Below, one piece after another: positions 1 to 6,243 of a stretch of 6,243 bases of DNA. Every line of letters starts with the position of its first letter. The stretch's first letter is position 1. Made by a program: the position numbers and the translations under genes. Source of the DNA: Bacillota bacterium. GTDB lineage: Bacteria; Bacillota; Clostridia; Lachnospirales; Lachnospiraceae. The DNA lies in contig WFLY01000174.1 of assembly GCA_009177215.1 (NCBI GenBank), positions 6,310 through 12,552 on the forward strand, read 5' to 3'. The notes beneath the pieces are model-generated. The model was not told the DNA's origin and ran no database searches. It worked only from the letters and a program-made list of their open reading frames with translations.

Positions 1-684
1 GGACAGACCGCGATAGGAAAGGCTGAAATCCTTTTGAGTAATCGCATCCAGAAGTCCGGAACCGGTTGCATAGCCATTGTGAGGCATTTTTCGGCTGTTA
101 TCACGGTAAAATGCCACAGCATCGGCACCGCCGGCATCTCCGTCCAAGTGCTGTGTGGTAGGCTGCGCAAGCAAGTCACTGATAAATAAGGAAGGACCTC
201 CATAGTGTACAATGAAAGCATCCCATTCAAAAGCCCAATATGCGTAATACGAACGCAGGCTTCTAATGTTGCCGATTTTTTCCAGAGAATCCCAACCTTC
301 GTAAATTGCCATCATACGGGTCATTCGTCCTTCTACGTTTGCCTCGTAAAGAACGGAAGCGTTGGACAAGCCATATTGAGGGAAGGCATCTTTTTCGTTG
401 GGAGTGATTACCGCGATAGGTCTGGTGTCAGCTATCTCTTCATCCACCCATTCATTAGTGAGCCGGCTTCGTACCATACCGGGGCGGGGAGGATTGGTGT
501 CGTCTTCCGTAATAATATTATCGGAGGGCGTTTCGCTGCTGTCTTCCGAACTGTTGATTTCCGGCGCGGAAATAGTATTCTCATCTACAATGATGGGACT
601 TTTAAGATCAGTGGAATCATCTGAACAGGCGCATAATAGCATGGATAATGCCGCAAAAATAATTCCTAATTTTATCTTTTTCAT
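1..684 (-). CDS. DUF3048 (YerB-like) lipoprotein, C-terminus beyond the left edge
   Basis: Reading leftward from ATG at 684-682, 228 codons stay open to the window edge, so this is the N-terminal part of a longer gene. Residues 1-20 form a lipoprotein signal peptide: MKK, a hydrophobic core, then lipobox L17-C18-A19-C20, so C20 would be lipidated and the protein anchored on the outer face of the membrane. Residues 21-68 are a Ser/Thr/Glu/Asp/Pro-rich linker. From about 85 the DUF3048 pattern is clear: RPIAV (88-92), YGLSNASVLYEA (104-115), EGRMTRMMAIY (118-128), KIGNIRSLRSYY (136-147), and a Leu-Asp-Gly ... Pro-His-Asn stretch near 180-203. A good Shine-Dalgarno (GAGAGGA) ends 6 nt before the ATG. 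Bacillus YerB belongs to this family, and its biochemical function is not established. The family call is confident; any role is unknown. It is the second gene of a minus-strand pair and has its own possible promoter in the 165-bp gap upstream. Confidence 0.9.
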   Translation of the reverse strand, partial: MKKIKLGIIFAALSMLLCACSDDSTDLKSPIIVDENTISAPEINSSEDSSETPSDNIITEDDTNPPRPGMVRSRLTNEWVDEEIADTRPIAVITPNEKDAFPQYGLSNASVLYEANVEGRMTRMMAIYEGWDSLEKIGNIRSLRSYYAYWAFEWDAFIVHYGGPSLFISDLLAQPTTQHLDGDAGGADAVAFYRDNSRKMPHNGYATGSGLLDAITQKDFSLSYRGLS

Positions 685-756
685 AGAATGTCCTCTCTTT
701 CTGTAATGAATATATTTTCGTTACAGTCTAGCCGCGTTATTTATGAACTGTTACAT

Positions 757-801
757 ATTATAAGACTTTGATAGTATAGCATAAAAGGGAAGAGAAGTCT
801 A
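757..801 (-). promoter_or_regulatory. Candidate promoter(s) for the DUF3048 lipoprotein gene
   Basis: On the minus strand the spacer upstream of the lipoprotein gene has a perfect TATAAT at 762-757. A second -10-like hexamer, TATACT, lies at 778-773. TATACT has a TAGACT (4 of 6 to TTGACA) at 801-796 with a 17-nt spacer. TATAAT has only a poor -35 match at that spacing. Either would give a leader of roughly 65-85 nt ending in the GAGAGGA ribosome site. The rest of the 685-849 gap is AT-rich, and I see no GC-rich hairpin with a T tract that would terminate the upstream DUF212 transcript, so read-through is also possible. This is pattern matching only. Confidence 0.35.
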
Positions 802-849
802 ATCGGTTGGCGGAAAATTAAGGAATATTAATAATTTGTCGGTAAAGGT

Positions 850-1308
850 CTATAAACCGCATACTATAAATGCAATCAATATTCCCAATATAGCTCCGGC
901 AAGTACCTGTAAGGGAGTATGTCCTATAAATTCCTTTAGCTTGTCATTGGCGGAAATTTCACTTCTACCCATATCGGCGAAGGTCTGCATAATATCGTTC
1001 AGAAGCTTTGCCTGAATGCCGGTCTCTCTGCGGACACCCATAGCATCATACATAACAATAATGGCAAGAATAAGCGAAATGGCAAATTCAAAGCTGTCGG
1101 CGCCGTATATAATACAGGAGGCGGTTGCCAGTGAGCATACGGTTGCCGAGTGAGAACTGGGCATACCGCCGCTTCCCACCAACCTCTCGGCAACAAATCG
1201 TCTGGTAAGAAACATATGGATCAAAGTCTTTAAAAATTGTGCAACGATCCAGCCCGCAGCGGAAGCAAGGAAAATAGTATTACTGAAAAAATCTTGGAAA
1301 AAACTCAT
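850..1308 (-). CDS. Divergent PAP2 family (DUF212, YuiD-like) membrane protein
   Basis: A complete 152-residue protein of typical length for DUF212, a family distantly related to PAP2 acid phosphatases. The diagnostic motifs are in order: GSGGMPSSHSATV (45-57), YDAMGVRRETG (87-97) followed by QAKLLND (99-105), and LKEFIGHTPLQVLAGA (124-139). The Ser-Ser-His and Arg-Arg motifs resemble the PAP2 phosphatase signatures. Hydrophobic segments lie at about 11-33, 53-69, 74-90 and 132-151, so it is an integral membrane protein. The ATG at 1308-1306 is preceded by GGAG about 8 nt away, which supports this start; TAG is at 852-850. Plant and bacterial DUF212 members are poorly characterised, so lipid phosphatase activity is only a family-level inference. 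It is divergent from the polysaccharide genes and shares the 165-bp region 1309-1473 with them. Confidence 0.92.
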   Translation of the reverse strand: MSFFQDFFSNTIFLASAAGWIVAQFLKTLIHMFLTRRFVAERLVGSGGMPSSHSATVCSLATASCIIYGADSFEFAISLILAIIVMYDAMGVRRETGIQAKLLNDIMQTFADMGRSEISANDKLKEFIGHTPLQVLAGAILGILIAFIVCGL

Positions 1309-1361
1309 AATGTCAACTCCGATATTTCTATAATCATATAAAATTGGTAATAGTAAGTATA

Positions 1362-1398
1362 TGAGAGATACTCTCCTTACGGTTTATAGTATATCTCA
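1362..1398. repeat. Imperfect inverted repeat in the divergent intergenic region
   Basis: The left arm TGAGAGATACT (1362-1372) pairs with the right arm AGTATATCTCA (1388-1398) at 10 of 11 positions, with a 15-nt loop. The left arm also contains a smaller GAGAG-ATA-CTCTC dyad (1363-1375). There is no T tract after the right arm, so it is not a standard intrinsic terminator. Its position between the divergent DUF212 and polymerase genes would suit an operator or a leader hairpin, but no function can be shown from sequence alone. Confidence 0.4.
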
Positions 1399-1429
1399 AA
1401 ATAGAAGAAAAGTCCATGGAGATGGCGAA

Positions 1430-1477
1430 ATGTGTAAATGGTTGCATTTAAAATGGGTAGGTGGTAAAATAAGATGA
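1430..1477 (+). CDS. Possible 15-codon leader ORF overlapping the polymerase start
   Basis: ATG at 1430 opens a short frame encoding MCKWLHLKWVGGKIR. Its TGA (1475-1477) overlaps the polymerase ATG (1474-1476) in an ATGA arrangement typical of translational coupling. GGAG at 1418-1421 sits 8 nt before the ATG, a better-spaced ribosome site than the AGGTGG serving the downstream gene. The peptide is basic and has two Trp. It matches no family I recognise, and an ORF this short can arise by chance, so the support is the RBS plus the stop-start overlap only. Confidence 0.25.
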   Translation: MCKWLHLKWVGGKIR

Positions 1478-3093
1478 TTATACCAACTAAAAGGAATGAA
1501 GGTATCGCTTATATTCTGTCTTGGAAAAGGATATTGTATACTTTTTGTTTTTTCTTCTTTTGTCTGATAGATAATCGGGTAAAAAATTGTTCGGGTTTGG
1601 ATGGACTTAGGGAAATTTTTCGAGATTTGATGGGAATTGTAATGGTGATTATCATAGTCTCCCATTATAAGCCTGAAGATCTGATAAGATGGAAGAAAGC
1701 ATATCTGATATGGGGTGTTGTGAGCATCCTCGGCGGAACCGGCGTTTATCTTTTTTACAGGGAACAGGTATTGTATCCTACTGATATGCTGATAATTATC
1801 ATGGATGTGGTATTATTTGGCGGTATCCTGATACACATCTATATTGATAGAGTTATCCAAAAGAACAGACCTCAATTGAAAATAAGATTTGCAGTTATCT
1901 GGAGTGCCATGATGCTTCTGATGATGTTTTCGGGAGGAAATTATCTTTGGCCATTCTGCTATCTTGTGATGTTCGGATGCTTTTACCTGACGGATTTTAC
2001 GGAACAGGAGCGGGAGGATTTATATCATGGAATGCTGAATGGTATTATCTTAAGCTTTTTTATATTTCAGGGTCATAGCTTCGTACTGAGACCCTATGAT
2101 TGCGTAGATGCGAGGTATAAGGGGTTTTTTGCCAACCCAAACTGGAATTCCCTGTATTATTTAGAGGTATTGGCGGCGGTTTTTGCCAAGATTGTGTATG
2201 TATACAAGAATCGATGCAGCAAGTGGATTAGGCTGTATTATTGGTTGGGAGCCGGAGCAGTGCTTGCATTTGAGTTTATGACAATAGGGCGTTCCGGTTG
2301 GATAACTGCTTTTGTAATGGCGGTTTTGTTTCTGCGTTTTATGGGAAAATTACAGGAGAAGAAGCGCTATATCAGGAATGCGGCGGTACTGATATTGTGT
2401 TTTCTCCTTACATTCCCTCTGTGCTTTAGCGCTGCCAGATATATGCCGCCGGTGTTTCACCATGTGTTGTGGTTTTATGGTGAATGGAATGAGAGGAGAG
2501 TACATTCTTGGGATAAATGGAACTCGGAGAAATTTATTGACAGTGATGAATTTTTTGAAGCGGCATGGAAGCGGGTTGCCAAGAGTGTGGAGGACTTGCG
2601 CAAGAATACAACAGGTCTGATAAAAAGTCAGGTCACCGAAAGAGCAATTGAGTCCACAGTAATTTCAAACGCCCAAGTGAAAAAGGCAGTGCTGACAGAG
2701 GAAGAGGCTAAGGATTCTTTTGTGATAAGAGGCACCATTTATAAATATTATTTCAAACACCTGAAGCTGCGGGGGCAGCCATATGCTGAGCAGGGATTTC
2801 AAGTAACGCCCACTTATTGGATAGGACATGCTCATAATATTTTTTTGCAGTATGGTACGGATTTTGGGATTATAGTAATGATATTATTTGGCGGCTTGGT
2901 GATTGGCGGATGTGTGGATTACAGTAGGCAATATAATAGAAAGTGTTCCAAACATGCCGTGGGATTATTCTTTTTTCTTTTAATTCCTGCAATGTTTGGC
3001 TTGTTTGAATATTCGTGGGGAGCAGGGAGTCTTAGTATTACAATGCTGTTTACGGCATGGAGAGGAAATATTGTAAATGAGGAAGAACAATAA
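1474..3093 (+). CDS. O-antigen ligase/polymerase-like (Wzy_C superfamily) membrane protein
   Basis: A 539-residue polytopic membrane protein with about 12-14 hydrophobic segments, for example near 18-34, 53-64, 76-94, 104-122, 138-152, 158-172, 226-245, 274-290, 302-319, 465-480, 494-512 and 516-528. Motifs typical of the O-antigen ligase/Wzy superfamily are visible: GFFANPNWNS (217-226), TIGRSGWI (270-277), and GHAHNIFLQYG (451-461) at the end of a large extracytoplasmic loop of about 140 residues (320-463). That loop holds the catalytic histidine region in studied ligases. The likely role is polymerising or transferring lipid-linked glycan repeat units at the outer face of the membrane; ligase versus polymerase cannot be decided from sequence. 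AGGTGG (1459-1464) lies 9 nt before the ATG. A later start at Met53 would delete the first membrane segment, so 1474 is preferred. The 3' end overlaps the next gene by 17 bases, indicating an operon. Confidence 0.85.
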   Translation: MIIPTKRNEGIAYILSWKRILYTFCFFFFCLIDNRVKNCSGLDGLREIFRDLMGIVMVIIIVSHYKPEDLIRWKKAYLIWGVVSILGGTGVYLFYREQVLYPTDMLIIIMDVVLFGGILIHIYIDRVIQKNRPQLKIRFAVIWSAMMLLMMFSGGNYLWPFCYLVMFGCFYLTDFTEQEREDLYHGMLNGIILSFFIFQGHSFVLRPYDCVDARYKGFFANPNWNSLYYLEVLAAVFAKIVYVYKNRCSKWIRLYYWLGAGAVLAFEFMTIGRSGWITAFVMAVLFLRFMGKLQEKKRYIRNAAVLILCFLLTFPLCFSAARYMPPVFHHVLWFYGEWNERRVHSWDKWNSEKFIDSDEFFEAAWKRVAKSVEDLRKNTTGLIKSQVTERAIESTVISNAQVKKAVLTEEEAKDSFVIRGTIYKYYFKHLKLRGQPYAEQGFQVTPTYWIGHAHNIFLQYGTDFGIIVMILFGGLVIGGCVDYSRQYNRKCSKHAVGLFFFLLIPAMFGLFEYSWGAGSLSITMLFTAWRGNIVNEEEQ

Positions 3094-4954
3094 TTTTTTA
3101 CGAATACCGATGAATCGTATTATAGCGCTTATACTGCTGGATATTATGGTTACCATTGTAGCTTCTTTTGCGGCGCTTTACATTCGTTTTGAATTTAGCT
3201 TCAAAGAAATACCGCGTATATATATGCTTCGATTTGAACGGATGATTCCCATTAATTTGATTACTATGCTGCTGTTTTTTGTTTTATGGAAGCTTTATAA
3301 AAGCGTATGGCGTTATGCCAGCGCCACGGAGCTTGTGAATATTGTATTTGCAACTACCTGCGTGGCAGTAGGACAGTTGATTGTAAGCTATGCAATAGAC
3401 TGCAGAATGCCCAGAAGCTATTATGCGATTTATTGGTTTTTACTTTTTGGGTTTACCTGTGGCATCCGTTTTAGCTATCGTATCCTGCGTATTGTCAACA
3501 TGAAAAAAAATGAATTGGTAAATGGCAATAAAAAAGTAAATGTGATGTTGATTGGTGCGGGAGCGGCGGCAAATGCTATTATGAAAGAGATAGAGACCAG
3601 TCAATACTTGAATATTCATGTGCAGTGTATTATTGACGACCATATTGGGTGTCATGGCAAGCTGCTTAGGGGGGTTCCGATTGTAGGGGGAAGGAACAAA
3701 ATCTTGGATGCCGTTTCACAGTATGGGGTGGAGGAAATTATTTTTGCCATTCCGTCTTCTGACATAAAGAATAAAAAAGAAATTTTAGATATTTGTAAAG
3801 AAAGCGGCTGCAAGCTTTTAACATTACCTGGAATCTATCAGCTTATTAATGGAGAGGTGTCGGTTGCTAAGCTGAAGGAAGTGGAAATAGAAGATTTATT
3901 GGGCAGAGAACCTATTCAGATTAATACGGAAGAGGTATTAAATTATGTAAGCGGCAAGGCGGTTATGGTTACAGGAGGAGGCGGCTCCATCGGAAGCGAG
4001 TTATGCAGACAGATTGCCGGACATAATCCCAAACAGCTTATTATAGTGGATATTTATGAAAATAACGCCTATGAGATACAGCAGGAGTTGATTCGCAAAT
4101 ATCCAAAGCTGAATCTTGTAGTGTTGATTGCTTCCGTGCGTAATACAAACAGAATGAATTTTATTTTTAAGAAGTATCGTCCTAATATTGTTTATCACGC
4201 TGCGGCACACAAGCATGTACCCTTGATGGAGGTAAGCCCTAACGAGGCAATCAAAAATAATGTTTTCGGTACCTACAAAACCGCACAGGCAGCGGATAAG
4301 TACGGAGCAGAGAAATTTGTGTTGATTTCTACGGATAAGGCAGTCAACCCGACCAACATTATGGGGGCTTCCAAGAGGATTTGTGAGATGGTGGTTCAGA
4401 TGATGAATCAGAATTCAAACACTAATTTTGTGGCAGTCCGTTTTGGCAATGTTCTGGGAAGCAACGGAAGCGTAATTCCGCTGTTTAAGAAGCAGATTGC
4501 GGAGGGTGGACCGGTGACGGTTACTCATCCCGATATTATCAGGTATTTTATGACTATACCCGAGGCAGTATCGTTGGTGTTACAGGCAGGAGCCTATGCA
4601 AGGGGCGGTGAAATCTTTGTACTTGACATGGGTGAGCCTGTGAAAATAGTGGACTTGGCAAAGAACCTAATCAAATTGTCAGGCTATAAGGTGGGAGAGG
4701 ATATTGAAATCAAGTTTACCGGTCTGCGCCCCGGAGAGAAGATGTATGAGGAGCTTCTAATGAGTGAGGAGGGTCTGAAGAAGACTGCTAATAAGATGAT
4801 TTTCATTGGAAAGCCTATCGAATTCGATGAGGAAAAGTTTAGAAGGCAGCTGGACGAGCTGGGAGAGGATGCTAAGTCTGAAACGGCTGATATTCGCAAG
4901 GATGTGAAGGAGATTGTACCGACTTATCAGTATGAGAAGGGTAACTGCTTATAA
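3077..4954 (+). CDS. Membrane-anchored nucleotide-sugar 4,6-dehydratase, PglF/WbpM/CapD family
   Basis: A 625-residue protein with the full architecture of the family. Four N-terminal membrane segments lie at about 14-36, 58-73, 86-108 and 114-131. A first Rossmann-like domain follows, with VMLIGAGAAANAI (156-168). The long SDR dehydratase domain starts with the NAD-binding TGGGGSIGSEL (299-309). Further motifs are HAAAHKHVPLME (374-385), STDKAVNP (418-425), MGASK (429-433), RFGNVLGSNGSV (455-466) and GLRPGEKMYEELL (549-561). In MGASK, Met429 replaces the usual YxxxK tyrosine, as in WbpM and PglF, which convert UDP-GlcNAc to UDP-4-keto-6-deoxy-GlcNAc. That reaction is the best guess here; the exact substrate is inferred. 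The product would feed sugars such as bacillosamine or QuiNAc/FucNAc derivatives. GAGAGGA (3060-3066) lies 10 nt before the ATG, favouring 3077 over the internal Met12, which has no nearby ribosome site. It overlaps the polymerase gene by 17 bases and is probably translated from the same mRNA. Confidence 0.93.
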   Translation: MRKNNNFLRIPMNRIIALILLDIMVTIVASFAALYIRFEFSFKEIPRIYMLRFERMIPINLITMLLFFVLWKLYKSVWRYASATELVNIVFATTCVAVGQLIVSYAIDCRMPRSYYAIYWFLLFGFTCGIRFSYRILRIVNMKKNELVNGNKKVNVMLIGAGAAANAIMKEIETSQYLNIHVQCIIDDHIGCHGKLLRGVPIVGGRNKILDAVSQYGVEEIIFAIPSSDIKNKKEILDICKESGCKLLTLPGIYQLINGEVSVAKLKEVEIEDLLGREPIQINTEEVLNYVSGKAVMVTGGGGSIGSELCRQIAGHNPKQLIIVDIYENNAYEIQQELIRKYPKLNLVVLIASVRNTNRMNFIFKKYRPNIVYHAAAHKHVPLMEVSPNEAIKNNVFGTYKTAQAADKYGAEKFVLISTDKAVNPTNIMGASKRICEMVVQMMNQNSNTNFVAVRFGNVLGSNGSVIPLFKKQIAEGGPVTVTHPDIIRYFMTIPEAVSLVLQAGAYARGGEIFVLDMGEPVKIVDLAKNLIKLSGYKVGEDIEIKFTGLRPGEKMYEELLMSEEGLKKTANKMIFIGKPIEFDEEKFRRQLDELGEDAKSETADIRKDVKEIVPTYQYEKGNCL

Positions 4955-5099
4955 TAGGATTCATCATCGCAATACAGGGGTATGCATGATAAACTAAATA
5001 TGGTTGGAATTGTTGGATCCGTTGTAGAACAGGATGATGTGGTAGAGGCGGCGTCGGAACTCTGAACAAGGAGAAAAAATTAGAAGTAGGGGGGTTGAG
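4955..5099. other. Junction region between polysaccharide gene and ATPase remnant
   Basis: There is no terminator-like hairpin with a T tract after the dehydratase stop, and no recognisable start of the following ATPase. The only open stretch is ATG at 4982 to TGA at 5063-5065 (27 codons, beginning MHDKLNMVGIVGSVVEQ). It lacks a properly spaced ribosome site and matches no family I know. The right end is G-rich (G6 at 5089-5094), which supplies an apparent Shine-Dalgarno 5 nt before the GTG at 5100. Upstream of 5100 the ATPase frame stays open only back to a TAG at 5043-5045, without any P-loop. I read this stretch as a deletion or recombination junction. Confidence 0.4.
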
Positions 5100-6071
5100 G
5101 TGGCTGCTTTTTCTGCTTTAAACGAGAGTTATGCAGGAGCGTTGTTAGAGGATGGTGAGATAGCAGTAGGAGAGCAGACGGCAAGAGTAGCCATAGATTT
5201 GAGGTTCATGGATGTGGAAATAGAGGCACTTGGACTGGAAGAGAATTATATGCGGCTTGAGTACAGGCATAATAGGGATAATGCTGAAGAGGTAGGGAAG
5301 GACGCATTATATTTACCTCAGTATATATTTGACAAAGTAATGAAGGATTCGACTGAAATGGCGAAAAATATGAATGAGTATGTTCAGCAGATTAAAAGGC
5401 TGCATATTAGTTCCCAAACTGGTTTAATTATGTATTATTACCCATTCCGGTTTGTTTCTAGGAGAAATCCTGCCGGTCCAAATCTTCAAATGCAGGAAGA
5501 AGCGAAGCCTCATGCTTTAGCAAGTAATATTGATGCGGAGGGGAGCAATTTATATCGGGATGTTGAATTAAAGCAATGGGTTGTTAATATGGATTACCTT
5601 CGATTAAAAGAACCATCTGAGCGTAATCAGAAAATATACAGGCATATTATTAGGGCATTTGAACTGCTTCTGCATCCGTTAAAATTTGAAACAATTAATC
5701 AAAATGGAAGTTTGGTATTTACTGACGAAAAAAGTAATCAACAGATTACTATTGATATGCTAAGCGATGGATTCAAGAGTATATTTTCCATTGTGCTGGT
5801 CATTATAAAAAGGCTGGCATTGGCTAAGGATTGTAACAATGAAGAATTTTATGAGAAGGAAGCAATAATCCTTATTGATGAGATAGATTGCCATATTCAT
5901 CCTAAATGGCAGAAAAATGGATGCCAACTTTCAGGCAGTTATTTCCTAACTGCAAGTTTATTATTACAATCCATTCGCCGTATATTTTGGATACCTTGCA
6001 AGAGGATGAAATCAGAAAAGTTGGTTAGCAAGAGATACTATGATAGATGCAGCGCAAATAGAGTATATTGA
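5100..6071 (+). pseudogene. AAA/ABC-type ATPase remnant: N-terminus lost, frameshifted after Walker B
   Basis: The open frame from GTG at 5100 carries the back half of an AAA_21/AAA_23-like ATPase of the SMC/OLD/PtuA class. Visible parts are a GLIMYYYPFRFVSRRN stretch (108-123) like the conserved YYG-x-R region, LKQWVVNMDYLRLKE (157-171), an ABC signature LSDGFKS (221-227), and Walker B AIILIDEID (255-263) with the usual CHIHPKWQ (264-271). There is no Walker A (GxxGxGKS/T) here or in the 145 bp upstream. After Gln271 the frame changes into a nonsense tail to 6071. The expected continuation reads in another frame: W at 5918, then MPTFRQLFPNCKF and IITIHSPYILDTL, to a TAG at 6026-6028. One extra A in the A5 tract 5913-5917 would restore Q-K-K-W-M-P. 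As it stands it lacks both nucleotide-binding P-loop and switch histidine, so it should be inactive. Relatives often serve in anti-phage systems; that role is inference. Confidence 0.8.
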
Positions 6072-6243
6072 CGTGCAACATACATATTTTGAAATAGAAA
6101 CTGCAAGTACAAGGAGCAGCTGAATTATATTTGATGGAGAGGGTGACATCAAGGTTATAATGAATCATATAATTTCAAAAACATACGCAGTTAATATGGC
6201 ACGGAATGTATTCAATGAGAAAGAGATGGTTATGCTAATTTGT
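6029..6243 (+). other. Coding-like debris after the ATPase remnant; possible partial ORF at right edge
   Basis: Past the TAG at 6026-6028 the third forward frame is open from about 6025 to a TGA at 6121-6123, including DTMIDAAQIEYIDVQHTYFE. After that TGA the same frame continues open to the window end. Within it ATG at 6160 starts a fragment, MNHIISKTYAVNMARNVF and onward, of 28 codons to the edge. A weak AAGG lies 5 nt before that ATG. I recognise no family. The single-stop continuity suggests either more of the ATPase C-terminus after a second frame disruption, or the beginning of a new gene. No terminator, repeat or RNA gene was seen. Confidence 0.25.

Noticed and set aside
205..706. Overlapping plus-strand open frames opposite the lipoprotein gene
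   Set aside because: The minus-strand frame has a lipoprotein signal, a ribosome site and DUF3048 motifs over the same bases. The plus-strand translations show no family features and are shadows.
1396..1665. Minus-strand open frame of 89 codons across the polymerase start
   Set aside because: It is antisense to the conserved membrane protein N-terminus, its composition is odd (His/Pro/Asn-rich), and it has no convincing ribosome site.
3089..3100. T6 run just after the polymerase stop as a terminator
   Set aside because: There is no GC-rich stem before it and it lies inside the overlapping dehydratase gene.
4982..5065. 27-codon frame (MHDKLNMVGIVG...) as a real small gene
   Set aside because: Its ribosome site is absent or badly spaced, no known family is recognised, and it lies in a junction region. 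It is kept only as a description of the spacer.
5918..6071. Original-frame C-terminal tail of the ATPase ORF as a genuine alternative ending
   Set aside because: The tail has no resemblance to the family, while the shifted frame over the same bases reproduces the expected FPN...HSP block.
4955..6243. Insertion sequence or transposon explaining the debris at the right end
   Set aside because: No terminal inverted repeats, target duplications or transposase motifs were found by eye in this stretch.

Overview
The window looks like a chromosomal segment of a low-to-moderate GC Firmicute, most likely a member of Clostridia/Lachnospiraceae. That assignment is an inference. It rests on the purine-rich Shine-Dalgarno sequences, the AT-rich spacers, a YerB-type (DUF3048) lipoprotein next to a DUF212 membrane protein, and the style of the surface-polysaccharide genes. 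No rRNA, tRNA, CRISPR array or intact insertion sequence was seen.

Left part (1-1308), minus strand. A partial DUF3048/YerB-like lipoprotein gene runs off the left edge. It lies downstream of a complete small membrane protein of the divergent PAP2 (DUF212, YuiD-like) family. These are ordinary envelope genes. A 165-bp spacer separates them and carries candidate -10 elements for the lipoprotein gene.

Centre (1309-4954), plus strand. A 165-bp divergent intergenic region holds an imperfect inverted repeat and a possible 15-codon leader ORF. It precedes a two-gene polysaccharide unit. The first gene encodes a polytopic O-antigen ligase/polymerase-like (Wzy_C superfamily) protein. The second encodes a membrane-anchored, PglF/WbpM/CapD-type nucleotide-sugar 4,6-dehydratase. 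The two overlap by 17 bases and are probably co-transcribed. Together they suggest synthesis of a 4-keto-6-deoxy-HexNAc sugar precursor and the polymerisation or ligation of a surface glycan. No glycosyltransferase, flippase or chain-length regulator is visible here.

Right part (4955-6243), plus strand. After a 145-bp junction with no recognisable gene comes a decayed AAA/ABC-type ATPase of the sort often found in defence and OLD/Septu-like loci. It has lost its N-terminal Walker A region. It also carries a -1 frameshift in an A5 tract just after Walker B: the missing C-terminal part, including the Thr-Ile-His-Ser-Pro switch-histidine segment, reads perfectly in another frame. The last ~215 bp hold only coding-like fragments. 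The right end is therefore best read as a gene graveyard following the polysaccharide genes. I see no convincing intact novel system in the window. The broken ATPase, and whatever partner may lie to the right, is the most interesting lead.
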